Assembly (NCBI GenBank): GCA_964646625.1 | Contig: CAZYHC010000009.1 | Coordinates: 62,001-126,000 of the forward strand | Origin: DAOULT01 sp964646625 | GTDB taxonomy: Bacteria; Chloroflexota; Anaerolineae; CAZYHC01 | Direction: 5' to 3' | Length of the DNA stretch: 64,000 nucleotides | In this document: positions 42,000 through 51,073 of the stretch, one piece after another | Layout: the number at the start of each line of letters is the position of its first letter | Numbering within the stretch: the first letter of the stretch is position 1 | Notes under the pieces: generated by a model | The model's input: the letters and a program-made list of their open reading frames with translations, nothing else | Databases searched by the model: none | Told to the model about the DNA's origin: nothing | Translations under genes and position numbers: made by a program

Positions 42000-43334
42000 A
42001 TGAAGAGAACAAGGACTTATTCAGGTAGCAGGTCCAGGAGCAGCGGCTCCCAGGCGCGGAAGAGAAGCCCTCTCCTGAACGGATTGTGGCGTACCTTAAA
42101 AAAGGGTGAGGATAAAGGACCGCCTAACTTTTGCAGCGTCGTCGATCTGGGCACAGAGTACGTCAAAGCCCTGGTGGTGAAGATCGAAGGCGAACGGGCC
42201 ACCATTATCGGCCAGGGACAGGCCAGATCCGGGAGCAACCGCCTGGGGAGCAGGGCGGTGGCGGCCATCTGTGACCGGGCTCTGCGCACTGCCGAGGATA
42301 TGACCGAAGAGGTCTACGGTCGCAAAATCGTGCCCGACCGGGTGGTGATGGGCGTGGCGGCCTCCCTGGTGCATGGTGCGGCTTACACCTTCAGGCAGCG
42401 ACGCCATGCCCCTCAGCGCCGCATAGAACCACAAGAGCTGGAAGGAGTTCTACACCGCGCCCAACGCCTGGCTTTGCAACGCCTGCAACGGGAGTCTGGT
42501 TTGGATGAGCCAGAGTTGAGCCTGGTGAACACTTCCATGGTCGAGATCAACGTGGACGGGCACCGGGTTACCGACCCCATCGGGTTCCGGGGTCAGTTTT
42601 TGACCCTCACCATTTTCAACGCCCTGGCCCATAGCCGTGAGCTGGCTACCCTGAAGGGCATCGCCGGCGAACTGGAGTTGGCCCCGGTGCTTCTGGCCCT
42701 GGAAGGCCAGGCTTTGGCGTGCTCTCTCACCGCCAGAGAGGCCCTGGTCCTCGATATCGGCGGTCGGGTAACCACCGTCTGCCTGATACGCAACGGCGCC
42801 CTGGTGGCCCTCAAGGTTCTGTCCTGCGGGGGCTACGCTCTTACCGAGCATCTGGCCCGTGCCTTTGGCCTTTCTTCCCAGCGGGCCGAAGCGTTAAAGA
42901 TCGCTTATAACCAGGGCAAGCTCCAAGAAAAAGTGGCCCACTCCACGCAAAAGACGCTGGCCCCTCTCGTCGAAGCCTGGCTCGCGCAGGTCGAAAAAAC
43001 GCTGAAGGAATTGGCCGTACAGAATGCAGAGCCCCTCCCCCATCAACTTTACCTGTGCGGGGGAGGCAGCGAGTTGACCGACCTGGTAGAAAGAACGCGA
43101 GCCTTTGCCTGGATGAGCGCCCTGCCTTTCGACCGTTACCCGGAGGTGCAATGCCTGAACCCGTCTGCTATCCCTCATGTGCCGAACCGGACGGGGCTGC
43201 CCCTGGGACGGGAGCACACCACAGTCACCAGCCTGGCTCGCTGGGCTGCCACTGCAAGGGCCGAGACCAGTCTTCCCACCCACCTGCTGAACAAAATAAC
43301 CACCAGGAGCCTGAAAGCCATGCTGGGAGTGTGA
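42000..43334 (+). CDS. FtsA/PilM-like actin-fold ATPase
   Basis: 444 residues. A basic tail (residues 1-40), then VVDLGTEYVKAL (phosphate 1), LVLDIGGRVTTVCL near 247 (phosphate 2) and LYLCGGGSELTDL near 350 (adenosine motif). Helical 1C-type insertion between the first two. Fold and motifs are those of FtsA, PilM and MamK; there is no ftsZ neighbour. In this order it precedes a baseplate-J-like gene, ruvX and mltG, so a role in envelope or filament assembly is inferred. Its stop codon lies inside a perfect hairpin. Confidence 0.78.
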   Translation: MKRTRTYSGSRSRSSGSQARKRSPLLNGLWRTLKKGEDKGPPNFCSVVDLGTEYVKALVVKIEGERATIIGQGQARSGSNRLGSRAVAAICDRALRTAEDMTEEVYGRKIVPDRVVMGVAASLVHGAAYTFRQRRHAPQRRIEPQELEGVLHRAQRLALQRLQRESGLDEPELSLVNTSMVEINVDGHRVTDPIGFRGQFLTLTIFNALAHSRELATLKGIAGELELAPVLLALEGQALACSLTAREALVLDIGGRVTTVCLIRNGALVALKVLSCGGYALTEHLARAFGLSSQRAEALKIAYNQGKLQEKVAHSTQKTLAPLVEAWLAQVEKTLKELAVQNAEPLPHQLYLCGGGSELTDLVERTRAFAWMSALPFDRYPEVQCLNPSAIPHVPNRTGLPLGREHTTVTSLARWAATARAETSLPTHLLNKITTRSLKAMLGV

Positions 43335-43351
43335 CTCCCAGGCTCAAAGCT
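43323..43351 (+). repeat. Dispersed hairpin element, copy 1
   Basis: CTGGGAGT-GTG-ACTCCCAG is a perfect 8-base-stem hairpin over the stop codon. The 3' part ACTCCCAGGCTCAAAGCT (43334-43351) recurs exactly at 57421-57438. Confidence 0.7.
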
Positions 43352-43438
43352 GAAATGAGCTAAAGCGCGCTATTTAAAAGTGATTTTAGCGCACCTGGGC
43401 CGTTAGCCTGAAAATGGATATAGGATGAAGCGTGAAGA

Positions 43439-44944
43439 ATGACCGAACAGATAATGTACCTGGAAGACAATGACGATATTGCCTCCATTCGGGATCGGCT
43501 GGATTGGGCTCGGGCTGAGCGGGTGCTCCTGATCGTCCCTTCCAGGTGTCGGGCTTTGACCAATGCTATTAACCTCAAACTGCTGCAACGTCACGCCGCT
43601 AACCTGGCGCTGGACGTGGCCCTGGTCTCCAGAAAGCGGGGCATCCGGAAACTATCTCGTGAACTCGACATAGATGTCTTTACCTCGGTGGGGCAGGCCC
43701 AACAGGCCGGGTGGCGGGGGGCGTTTGAGGCCGAAGACCTGCCCCATCGAGTGCACGACCTGGACGGGGTGCAGGGGCGTCGGAAGCCCGTCCCGCTCCA
43801 GAGAGACGATTCCCAGTTCGTGCAGCAGATCATCGCGTTTGTTTTCTTTGGCATGTTATTCCTCATCGTGCTGGCTGGCGCTTTGTTCGTAGTGCCCAGC
43901 GCGAATGTGATCCTGATCCCGGCCGTCGAACCCATCAGCGAGACGATAGAGATCCAGGCCGATCCGGAGGTGGCAACCATAGACTACGAAATAGCGCTCA
44001 TTCCGGCCCGGGCCATAGAAGTGGAAGTGGAAGGTACAGACCGCATTCCCACCGCCTCCAAAAGAGACACCGCCGATGCCCGGGCCACAGGGACGGTGAT
44101 CTTCGTCAGCCAGGTAGACGAGCCTGTTTTTGTGCCGCTGGGAACGGGGGTGAGTACCTCGTCGGGCACCACCATCAGATTTACCACGGTCGAGGAGGCT
44201 ACCGTGCCGCCCAAGGAGACGGTTGAAGTGAAGATCGTGGCCGTCGATCCGGGACCCAGCGGCAACGTTCAGCAGCACCTTATCAATACCATCGGCAACC
44301 AGGCTTTGGCCCGCCAACTCAAAGTTATTAACGATAAACCCACCGGCGGGGGCAACGTCAGACAGGCCGGCGTAGTCACTCAGGCCGATAAAGACCGTCT
44401 GCGCACGCTCCTGTTGCAACAGTTGCAACAAAAAGCCTACGCTAAGCTGCTGGATTTACTGAACGAGCAGGAGTTCGTGCCGCCCGAATCCATGGAAGTG
44501 GCGATCCTCGACGAGGTTTACGATGAGTTCGTGGGCGAGGAGGCCGATGCCCTGGGCCTGGAGATGCGGGTGCGGGCCATCGGAACAGCTATCGGCGGAC
44601 ATGAGGCTAATACCCTGGTGCTGCGTCTGCTCCAGGCCAGGGTCGATGCCGAGCATCAACTGATCCCCCAGGGTTTGGAGTTCAGGCCGGGCCAGGTCAC
44701 CAAAGTGGAAGGCCGAAAAGTGTCTTTTATCATGAAGGCTTCCGGCTTTGTGGCCGCGCGGGTCGATACGCAGGGCATCATCAACGGTATTCGGGGGCGC
44801 TCGGTGGCCGAAGCTAAAAGATATCTGAGCCAATACCTGGCTCTCAGACAGGAGCCGGTCATCCAGGTTACTCCCAGTTGGCTGGGGCGTGTGCCCTGGC
44901 TCCCTTTCCGCATATTTATCTCTATCGAGGCGGGAGAGGTCTAG
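43439..44944 (+). CDS. Single-span membrane protein of the 'baseplate J-like' family
   Basis: 501 residues. A cytoplasmic-type N-domain (1-120) precedes one membrane helix (near 135-157). The external part starts VILIPAVEPISETIEI and has beta-rich repeats with RATGTVIFVSQVDEPVFVPLGTGV, the segment responsible for the baseplate-J-like label. No phage genes surround it. The stop is followed immediately by ruvX. Its conserved association with an actin-like ATPase hints at an envelope machine; function unknown. Confidence 0.65.
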   Translation: MTEQIMYLEDNDDIASIRDRLDWARAERVLLIVPSRCRALTNAINLKLLQRHAANLALDVALVSRKRGIRKLSRELDIDVFTSVGQAQQAGWRGAFEAEDLPHRVHDLDGVQGRRKPVPLQRDDSQFVQQIIAFVFFGMLFLIVLAGALFVVPSANVILIPAVEPISETIEIQADPEVATIDYEIALIPARAIEVEVEGTDRIPTASKRDTADARATGTVIFVSQVDEPVFVPLGTGVSTSSGTTIRFTTVEEATVPPKETVEVKIVAVDPGPSGNVQQHLINTIGNQALARQLKVINDKPTGGGNVRQAGVVTQADKDRLRTLLLQQLQQKAYAKLLDLLNEQEFVPPESMEVAILDEVYDEFVGEEADALGLEMRVRAIGTAIGGHEANTLVLRLLQARVDAEHQLIPQGLEFRPGQVTKVEGRKVSFIMKASGFVAARVDTQGIINGIRGRSVAEAKRYLSQYLALRQEPVIQVTPSWLGRVPWLPFRIFISIEAGEV

Positions 44945-45376
44945 ATGCGGATTCTGGCGTTGGACATCGGCCAGGCCCGGATCGGGGTGGCGGTCAGCGA
45001 CCCGCACCAAATCCTGGCCCGCAGCCTGAAAGTCATCGACAGGAGCTCACGCCAGAAAGATTTTGCGGTTATCGGCCGTCTGGTGCGTGAACTGGAGGTG
45101 GAGAAGGTCATCGTGGGGCATCCGCTCCAACTGGACGGGACGGTCGGGCGGCAGGCCAGGCGCGTGGAGCGTTACGCGGCAGCGCTGGCCGAGAGCCTCG
45201 ACGTACCGGTCCTGCTCAGGGATGAACGGCTCTCCACTGTGGAGGCCCAACAATTGATGATCGAGGCCGGACACAAACGCAAAACCCGCAGACGGAAAAT
45301 CGACGCCGTAGCCGCCGCCGTGTTCTTACAAGATTACCTGGATGAGCAGCGGGCCGCCAGCAGGATTGTAAAGTGA
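44945..45376 (+). CDS. ruvX: RuvX/YqgF-type Holliday junction resolvase-like nuclease
   Basis: 143 residues, RNase-H fold. ILALDIGQARIGVAVSD at the start with the first catalytic Asp, VGHPLQLDG near 57, RDERLSTVEAQQLM near 94, and the closing KIDAVAAAVFLQDYLD with the last Asp. In bacteria it also acts in 16S rRNA 5' end maturation. It starts just after the preceding stop, with GGAGAGG as ribosome site, and is followed by mltG, a common arrangement. Confidence 0.93.
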   Translation: MRILALDIGQARIGVAVSDPHQILARSLKVIDRSSRQKDFAVIGRLVRELEVEKVIVGHPLQLDGTVGRQARRVERYAAALAESLDVPVLLRDERLSTVEAQQLMIEAGHKRKTRRRKIDAVAAAVFLQDYLDEQRAASRIVK

Positions 45377-45521
45377 ACGAACCACGGCGATCAGGACGCA
45401 CTCCAAAACTGGATGCCCGGTAAGACGAATTTCGCTTGCAGCGGTTGGTGGCGGCCATTCGCTTCGCACCATAACCGCCGCGCCAGGCGGGTGCTATTAG
45501 CAGACAGAAGGAGAGAAAACT

Positions 45522-46700
45522 GTGCTAAAGATATTAGGCGGTCTGGTACGTTTCATCCTTTTTCTCGTGGCTCTGAGCGCCATGCTGGTGATCTGCGGAG
45601 GGGCAGGCTGGTACGTCCTCGACCAGGGCATGATCAGCAGCGTGGGCGGAGTTAGCGGCGGGCAGGGTGGGGGCCCGCCGGTGCAGGTCTCGGGTTCGAC
45701 CCTGGAGGATACCCTGATCGGCATCTATCTAAGCTTCCGGCAGGCCGAACTCGAACAGCCGGCCAGCGACTCGGACGTTCTGGTCACCTTCACCATCGAG
45801 CAGGGCGAAACGGGCAGCACGGTAGCGGCCCGCCTGGAAGAGATGGGGCTGATCACCGACAGCAACCTGTTCAGCCTCTACATGCGCTACCATAAAATCG
45901 ATAGCAAGCTGGAAGCGGGGGACTACGATCTCAGTTCCAGCATGACCATGATCGAGATTGCCGAGAGCCTCCAACATGCCCGCGTAGATGAGATAGTGGT
46001 CACCGTGCCCGAGGGCTGGCGGGCTGAACAGATAGCCGAGATGTTGACTGAAAACGAGATCGTGGATGGCGAAGAGTTTATGGCCCTGGTGCGCGAGGGC
46101 GGCGACTTCCACCTCGAGTTCCTGGGGGACCGTTCCGGCGGCCACCCGGCCCTGGAAGGCTTTCTCTTCCCCGAGACCTACCGTATTGCGACCAAGGCCA
46201 CGCCCGCCGATTTCATCAAGCGGATGTTGAACACCTTTGACCGGCGTTTCACGCCGGAAATGAGACAGGAAGCCGCCAGCAAGGGCCTGACCGTGTACCA
46301 GGTGGTGACGCTGGCCGCTATCGTGGAGCGGGAGGCGGTTATCCCCGAAGAACGACCGCTCATCGCCAGTGTCTATCTGAATCGATTGGCGGCGGATATG
46401 CTGTTGAACGCCGACCCGACGGTACAATATGCTATGGGCTATCAACCCAACACCGGCCAGTGGTGGAAAACGCCCATCAGCCTGGAAGAATATTCCCTGA
46501 TCGATTCGCCCTATAACACTTACCTGTACGGGGGCTTGCCGCCGGGCCCGATTTGTAACCCTGGTCTGTCCTCTATCCAGGCCGTGGTGCGACCGGCCCA
46601 GACTGATTACCTGTACTTCTTAGGCAAAGGGGATGGCTCCCACGTCTTTGCCAGGACGTATGAGGAGCACATCCGAAACCAGGAACAATTGCAATACTAA
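45522..46700 (+). CDS. mltG: Endolytic murein transglycosylase
   Basis: Cuts nascent peptidoglycan strands at the membrane. 392 residues. One N-terminal membrane helix (residues 8-30), a LysM-like region (VTFTIEQGETGSTVAARLEE near 86), then the YceG domain with catalytic Glu in AAIVEREAVIPEERPLIASV (near 266-280), DPTVQYAMGY and YNTYLYGGLPPGPICNPG. GTG 45522 follows AAGGAGAGAAAAC. A 145-base gap separates it from ruvX. Confidence 0.95.
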   Translation: MLKILGGLVRFILFLVALSAMLVICGGAGWYVLDQGMISSVGGVSGGQGGGPPVQVSGSTLEDTLIGIYLSFRQAELEQPASDSDVLVTFTIEQGETGSTVAARLEEMGLITDSNLFSLYMRYHKIDSKLEAGDYDLSSSMTMIEIAESLQHARVDEIVVTVPEGWRAEQIAEMLTENEIVDGEEFMALVREGGDFHLEFLGDRSGGHPALEGFLFPETYRIATKATPADFIKRMLNTFDRRFTPEMRQEAASKGLTVYQVVTLAAIVEREAVIPEERPLIASVYLNRLAADMLLNADPTVQYAMGYQPNTGQWWKTPISLEEYSLIDSPYNTYLYGGLPPGPICNPGLSSIQAVVRPAQTDYLYFLGKGDGSHVFARTYEEHIRNQEQLQY

Positions 46701-46754
46701 AGCCGCGCGACTCCTGGCTGGTGAGGGTGTTATCTAATTATAGCCGTAGCCGAC

Positions 46755-46783
46755 TTGACAGATGAAGCATTAAAGGCTATACT
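46755..46783 (+). promoter_or_regulatory. Promoter of the acyl carrier protein gene
   Basis: TTGACA (46755-46760), 17 bases, TATACT (46778-46783), 55 bases before the start. Confidence 0.78.
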
Positions 46784-46837
46784 TGGGGACACCCTGAGCA
46801 AGAGGGACATTAATTATCTAAGGAAAGGAGTGGAACA

Positions 46838-47068
46838 ATGGATACATTCGCTGTGGTCAAAGAAATCATTGTCGAACAGTTGGGGGTCGAGGAGGACAAA
46901 GTGACCCTGGACGCCAGGTTCCGTGAAGACCTGGAAGCCGACTCCCTGGACCTGGTGGAGTTGATTATGGCCTTCGAGGAGAGATTTGAGGGCGAAATCT
47001 CCGACGACGATGCCCAACAGATCACCACCGTAGGCGAGGCGGTCAAGTACATCAAGGACAACCTCTGA
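46838..47068 (+). CDS. acpP: Acyl carrier protein
   Basis: 76 residues carrying the growing acyl chain on 4'-phosphopantetheine attached to Ser36 in EADSLDLVEL. The acidic helix 2 that docks fatty-acid enzymes is intact. Strong ribosome site AAAGGAGTGG. No fab genes are adjacent, so it is a stand-alone gene with its own promoter. Confidence 0.95.
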   Translation: MDTFAVVKEIIVEQLGVEEDKVTLDARFREDLEADSLDLVELIMAFEERFEGEISDDDAQQITTVGEAVKYIKDNL

Positions 47069-47174
47069 GACTAAGCGCCGATCCGAAAAATTAGCGGGGT
47101 GGTCACCCTGGCTGCTGTCGAGCAGGATGCCCGACCAGCAGGCACTAAATAGCGGTATACTGTTAAGCCCTGTA

Positions 47175-47260
47175 TGCCCGGATTGCAGAATAAAGGTCCT
47201 GAAAGCCCGTTGGAGGACAGTTCAGGCCTCGGCAGCCGGGCATCCGTGTTTTGACCATCG
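47175..47260 (+). other. Structured element between convergent genes
   Basis: TGCCCGG (47175-47181) pairs with CCGGGCA (47236-47242), enclosing CCTGAA (47198-47203)/TTCAGG (47221-47226). A TTTT run follows near 47249. It could be the acpP terminator or a small RNA; nothing else occupies the 242-base gap. Confidence 0.4.
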
Positions 47261-47310
47261 GGCTATTTTAAAGAAGTAAGGCGAAGCCGCCAACGGCGCG
47301 TCAGGCAACG

Positions 47311-48357
47311 TCAGCGAATCTCTTGCTCCCTTATCCCCAGTCTACTCCAGGCTTTTTGCGCTATCCATACAAAGCCGTAGATTACCAACAGCAGCCCCGG
47401 CGTCATGAGCACCTTTATTTCCTGTGGGTTGAGTATCTTTATTTCCTGTGAGGCGTCCTGGCGCGCCCCGGTGAAGGCTAAGACCAGCGTGGCGCCGATC
47501 CACAGCGCGGCGATGGTCACATCGAAGACAGAAAGCCGCCTCCGCTTGAGAGAAACCCGCTCGGCCCTGGCTGCGGCGTCGGCAGACAGCGATGCCTCTC
47601 TGTGGCTCAAGCTGAAGGCAATCGCCTCTTTGGGGCACTCGTCGGTGCACTTGAGACAACGGGTGCAGTTTGAGCTGCGCACCTCGCCATGGGCCTTGAG
47701 TTCGCCCATCACGTCCACCTGCATGTCGCAACTGCGGTTGCACTTCCCGCAACCAGTGCATCCATCGCTCACCAACCGCACCTTGCTCACGCCCACACTA
47801 CCGAAAATCTTGAGCAATGCGCCGATAGGGCACAGGTAGCGGCACCAGGCCCGCCGGCCGAAGACAAAGAGGAGCACCGGACCAAACAAGATCAGCGTTA
47901 TCAAGATGGAAATGCCGGTCTGCTGGCCGCCCCAGGGCGGGGTGTCGGCCAGCCGGAAGGCGAACGTGGCCGGGAAGCCTTGAAGCCAGTTCACTAGCAG
48001 GCTGTTGTAAACCTTCAGGGCCAGGGCCACAAAGGGTATGACTCCCAGGTACAGCAGCACCCGGCGCGGAAGCTTGCTCTTCAGCTTGCCGATCCCCCAC
48101 TCGACCAGTTCCAGATAGCCGCCGAACCAGCAGAACCAGCTACAGAAGGCCCGCCCCAGGAGCAACGCCGAGGCGAACACCAGCATCCAGAAGACAAACC
48201 CGGCGTTGATCACCCCCCGCGAGAGGCCGGAGAAGAGGGCCTCGATCCCAATACTGCCCACCGCGTGGATGCCCAGGGTGTACCACGTGACCAGATGCAC
48301 AGTCACCAGCAACATTAGGAAAACTCGGCTCAACGTGCGCAATCTTTGCACATTCAC
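47311..48357 (-). CDS. NapH/YccM-like membrane 4Fe-4S protein
   Basis: 348 residues, about five membrane helices. Two cysteine sets lie in loops: FCSWFCWFGG near 73 and WCRYLCPIGAL near 175 (Cys-x3-Cys-Pro), then two ferredoxin motifs, CTGCGKCNRSCDM near 203 and CTRCLKCTDECPKEAI near 232. Typical of membrane electron-transfer subunits that take electrons from quinol or feed a periplasmic reductase. GTG start overlaps the preceding gene by GTGA, so it is coupled to the DHS-like gene, which is unusual. Confidence 0.82.
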   Translation of the reverse strand: MNVQRLRTLSRVFLMLLVTVHLVTWYTLGIHAVGSIGIEALFSGLSRGVINAGFVFWMLVFASALLLGRAFCSWFCWFGGYLELVEWGIGKLKSKLPRRVLLYLGVIPFVALALKVYNSLLVNWLQGFPATFAFRLADTPPWGGQQTGISILITLILFGPVLLFVFGRRAWCRYLCPIGALLKIFGSVGVSKVRLVSDGCTGCGKCNRSCDMQVDVMGELKAHGEVRSSNCTRCLKCTDECPKEAIAFSLSHREASLSADAAARAERVSLKRRRLSVFDVTIAALWIGATLVLAFTGARQDASQEIKILNPQEIKVLMTPGLLLVIYGFVWIAQKAWSRLGIREQEIR

Positions 48358-49343
48358 CTTGCATTATCTCCTCTCTGTCTGTTCGAATCACCCAACTCCT
48401 CGATTATGGCCTGCACCAATAGCGGGATCATCAACTCGTGGTGACCGATGAGGGTGTATCCTTTTCCCCCCTCGCCCACCGGCCGCCCCACCACGTTCTG
48501 CGCGGGCCGGTAGTGCCGTTGCACGTCCATGTTGACCGCCGTGAAAGCGGTCGGTCGTCCGTGGTTCAGATTGCGGGCTACGGTGAGGGCCTTGAGGAAA
48601 ACCTCCGGCAGGAGCACCGCCGACCCGACGTTAAGGTAGACCCCGCCCTCCAGGTCGGCTACCAGGGCGGCCAAGAGGCGGAAATCGGTAAAGGTAGCCT
48701 GCCCGGTGGCCGCCCCGTCGGCGGTGGGATGCATGTGTACGATGTCGGTGCCCAGGGCCACGTGCACGGTCACGGGGATGCCCCCTTCCACCCCTCGGGC
48801 CAGAATGCTGTGCTGGCTAAAAGGGGCTCCCTTGCCAAGAGCGACGATCTGGCGGCCCAGCGCTTGGCCCAGGCCCAGTTCCTGCGCGGCGGCCTGGCGG
48901 GTGGCTTCGTTCAGCAGCCGGCCTGTTTCCTCGGCCATGCCAAAGGTCCCATCCCGCAGACCGTCCGCCACGTCCTCTGAGGTCTGGCCTATGAGGGCCA
49001 CTTCCAGATCGTGGATGCCCCCTGCGCCGTTCAGGGCCACGGCCCGGATCACCCGCCGTCTCATCAACTCGATGACCAGCGGGGAGAGTCCGCACTTGAT
49101 GACGTGTGCCCCCATAGCCCATATCACGGGCCGGCCCGTGCGGTGGGCCTCCACAATGGCTTTCACCACCTGTCGGAAGTCCTCTCCGGCCAGGATGTGG
49201 GGCAACGAGTCGAGAAAATCGCGCAGGCTCAGGCCCGCAGAACACGGCCGGGCAAAATCTGCCGCCTTAACCTTGTTCTGTCTCTGGGAGAGCGGGTAAG
49301 TTTTGACCTGGCCTAAATCTACGGGGCGATATTTATCCGGCAT
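48354..49343 (-). CDS. Deoxyhypusine-synthase-like protein of unknown function
   Basis: 329 residues, soluble. IWAMGAHVIKCGLSPLVIEL near 110, GAGGIHDLEVALIGQTSEDV near 137 and GTFGMAEETGRLLNE near 169 are conserved blocks of a bacterial family related to the NAD-dependent deoxyhypusine synthase fold. Bacteria lack the eIF5A substrate, so the reaction is unknown. ATG 49343 has GGAGGG about 9 bases upstream. Lies between gmhA and the coupled NapH-like gene. Confidence 0.55.
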   Translation of the reverse strand: MPDKYRPVDLGQVKTYPLSQRQNKVKAADFARPCSAGLSLRDFLDSLPHILAGEDFRQVVKAIVEAHRTGRPVIWAMGAHVIKCGLSPLVIELMRRRVIRAVALNGAGGIHDLEVALIGQTSEDVADGLRDGTFGMAEETGRLLNEATRQAAAQELGLGQALGRQIVALGKGAPFSQHSILARGVEGGIPVTVHVALGTDIVHMHPTADGAATGQATFTDFRLLAALVADLEGGVYLNVGSAVLLPEVFLKALTVARNLNHGRPTAFTAVNMDVQRHYRPAQNVVGRPVGEGGKGYTLIGHHELMIPLLVQAIIEELGDSNRQRGDNAR

Positions 49344-49383
49344 CGTTTCACTCCCTCCGTGTAATCCGTGACCAAAATCCGTG

Positions 49384-49959
49384 TCAGCCGAAAAGCTCCC
49401 TCTCGACCAGATAGCATATAATGTGCCAGGCGGTGATGTGGGCCTCCTGGATGCGCGCCGTCCGATCAGAAGGGGCGCAGTAGCAGAGGTCCACCGCGTC
49501 CTTAAGCGGGCCGCCCGCCCGGCCTGTAAAGCCTACAGTCACCGCTCCCTTCTCCCTGGCCGCCTCCAGGCCCTTCAGCACGTTGGCCGAGCGGCCACTG
49601 GTGCTGAGGCCGATAGCCACATCTCCTGCTTCGACCAGAGCCTCGACCTGGCGGGCAAAAATGCGCTCGAAACTGTAGTCGTTTCCGACGGCCGTGAGCA
49701 TGGAGGTGTCGGTGGTGAGGGCCATGACGGGCAGGGCCTTTCTCTCCATTTCAAATCGATTGACCAGTTCGGTGGCCACGTGCTGAGCGTCGGCGGCGCT
49801 GCCCCCATTGCCAAAGATGACCGCCTTCCTGCCCGCTCTTAAAGTTCTGCTCAACAATCGGGCCAGGTCCGCGATAAGCGGCACGTCCTGGCTCAGCATC
49901 TCTTCTTTGACGGCGATGGCCTCCCGCAACTGGCGTGCGATTTCCTGGCTGAAGTCCAT
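49384..49959 (-). CDS. gmhA: SIS-domain phosphosugar isomerase, GmhA type
   Basis: 191 residues. The SIS motif FGNGGSAADAQHVATEL near 53-69, TDTSMLTAVGNDYSFE near 85 and GLSTSGRSANVL near 116 match sedoheptulose-7-phosphate isomerase, first step of ADP-heptose synthesis. ATG 49959 fits the family's length but the ribosome site is weak; ATG 49983 is an alternative, and the frame stays open farther upstream. It is divergent from a glycosyltransferase cluster it may serve. No other heptose genes in the window. Confidence 0.8.
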   Translation of the reverse strand: MDFSQEIARQLREAIAVKEEMLSQDVPLIADLARLLSRTLRAGRKAVIFGNGGSAADAQHVATELVNRFEMERKALPVMALTTDTSMLTAVGNDYSFERIFARQVEALVEAGDVAIGLSTSGRSANVLKGLEAAREKGAVTVGFTGRAGGPLKDAVDLCYCAPSDRTARIQEAHITAWHIICYLVERELFG

Positions 49960-50059
49960 AAAATTTTTCGGCGTGGCAGCCATCCGCTGCACCAGCCCTC
50001 GGCAGATGGCGGCTAGACTGTAAACGCCGGTCGCGCGCTCGGCGACAACCCCCTTTCGC

Positions 50060-50088
50060 TTGCAAAATTCACACCTAGATGCTATAAT
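50060..50088 (+). promoter_or_regulatory. Promoter of the second glycan cluster
   Basis: TTGCAA (50060-50065), 17 bases, TATAAT (50083-50088), about 100 bases before the GTG start. Confidence 0.7.
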
Positions 50089-50188
50089 GTTCTCCAAGTC
50101 GATTATATCACTTTGCCTGGAAGGGGTCAAGACTCGTTGCATTGGTTGCGCAAATCCATCTTGTGAGACTGGAAGCCAGGGACTAGCT

Positions 50189-51061
50189 GTGAAACACGGT
50201 TTGGGGTTGATCAGCATCGTCGTGCCGGTGTATAACGAACAGCAGGCCATCGGCCATGATCTGGACCTGATCGGGGAGACGATGGAGGCCAGCGGATATG
50301 AGTACGAGATCATCGTGGTAGACGACGGCTCAACCGACCGCACAGCAGAGATCGCCGCGAGCAAGGAGGTGTGCCTGATCCAACACCCTGTCAATCGCGG
50401 TTCGGGCGCCTCGCGGCGGACGGGCATCCTGGAGGCCAAAGGTGAAATCGTGGTCATGGCCGACGGCGATGGCAGCTATCCTGTCCAGGACATCCCTCGC
50501 CTGTTGGAGCATTTCCCTGTCTACGATCAGGTGGTCGGAGCCCGCACCAGCGAACAGGGGAGGTGGCCCCTCTTCCGTGTTCCGGCCAAATGGTTTATCC
50601 GCAAGCTGGCCTGTTACCTGACCGGCATGGATATACCGGACCTGAACTCCGGGCTCAGGGCCTTCAAAAAAGAGGTCATGCTTAAGTTCCTGTACCTTAT
50701 CCCCGATGGCTTTTCCTGCGTGACGACCATAACCCTGGCCTTTCTGTGCAACGGTTACACTGTAAAATACGTGCCCATCGATTATTACCAACGGGTGGGG
50801 TCCTCAAAATTTCATCCCGTCAGGGATACCTACAACTACCTGCTCACCGTGGTGCGCATGGTGATGTATTTCAACCCGCTTAAGGTCTTCCTGCCCATCA
50901 GTCTGCTCCTTCTATTCGTGGGCTCGCTCAAGATCGTCTACGACATCTTCGCCTATGACTTTCACTTCGCGCCCTCTACTTTGATGGTGATCCTGACCGG
51001 CGTACAGGTGGGAGCTATGGGCCTGCTGGCGGACGTGATCGTGAAAGGACGTAACAGGTAA
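50189..51061 (+). CDS. Family 2 glycosyltransferase with C-terminal membrane helices
   Basis: 290 residues. ISIVVPVYNEQQAI, IIVVDDGSTDRT near 45 and the DGD metal motif (MADGDGSYP near 93) form the catalytic fold; NSGLRAFKKEV near 152 is typical of polyprenyl-phosphate sugar transferases. Two hydrophobic helices end the protein (near 230-285). GTG 50189 follows AGGGA; upstream codons of the frame overlap the promoter and are rejected. First gene of the second glycan cluster. Confidence 0.88.
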   Translation: MKHGLGLISIVVPVYNEQQAIGHDLDLIGETMEASGYEYEIIVVDDGSTDRTAEIAASKEVCLIQHPVNRGSGASRRTGILEAKGEIVVMADGDGSYPVQDIPRLLEHFPVYDQVVGARTSEQGRWPLFRVPAKWFIRKLACYLTGMDIPDLNSGLRAFKKEVMLKFLYLIPDGFSCVTTITLAFLCNGYTVKYVPIDYYQRVGSSKFHPVRDTYNYLLTVVRMVMYFNPLKVFLPISLLLLFVGSLKIVYDIFAYDFHFAPSTLMVILTGVQVGAMGLLADVIVKGRNR

Positions 51062-51073
51062 TAGATAAACGCA

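Noticed and set aside
43439..44944. Prophage tail gene, because of the baseplate-J-like domain
   Set aside because: No other phage gene nearby, and the protein has a membrane helix and sits among core envelope genes.
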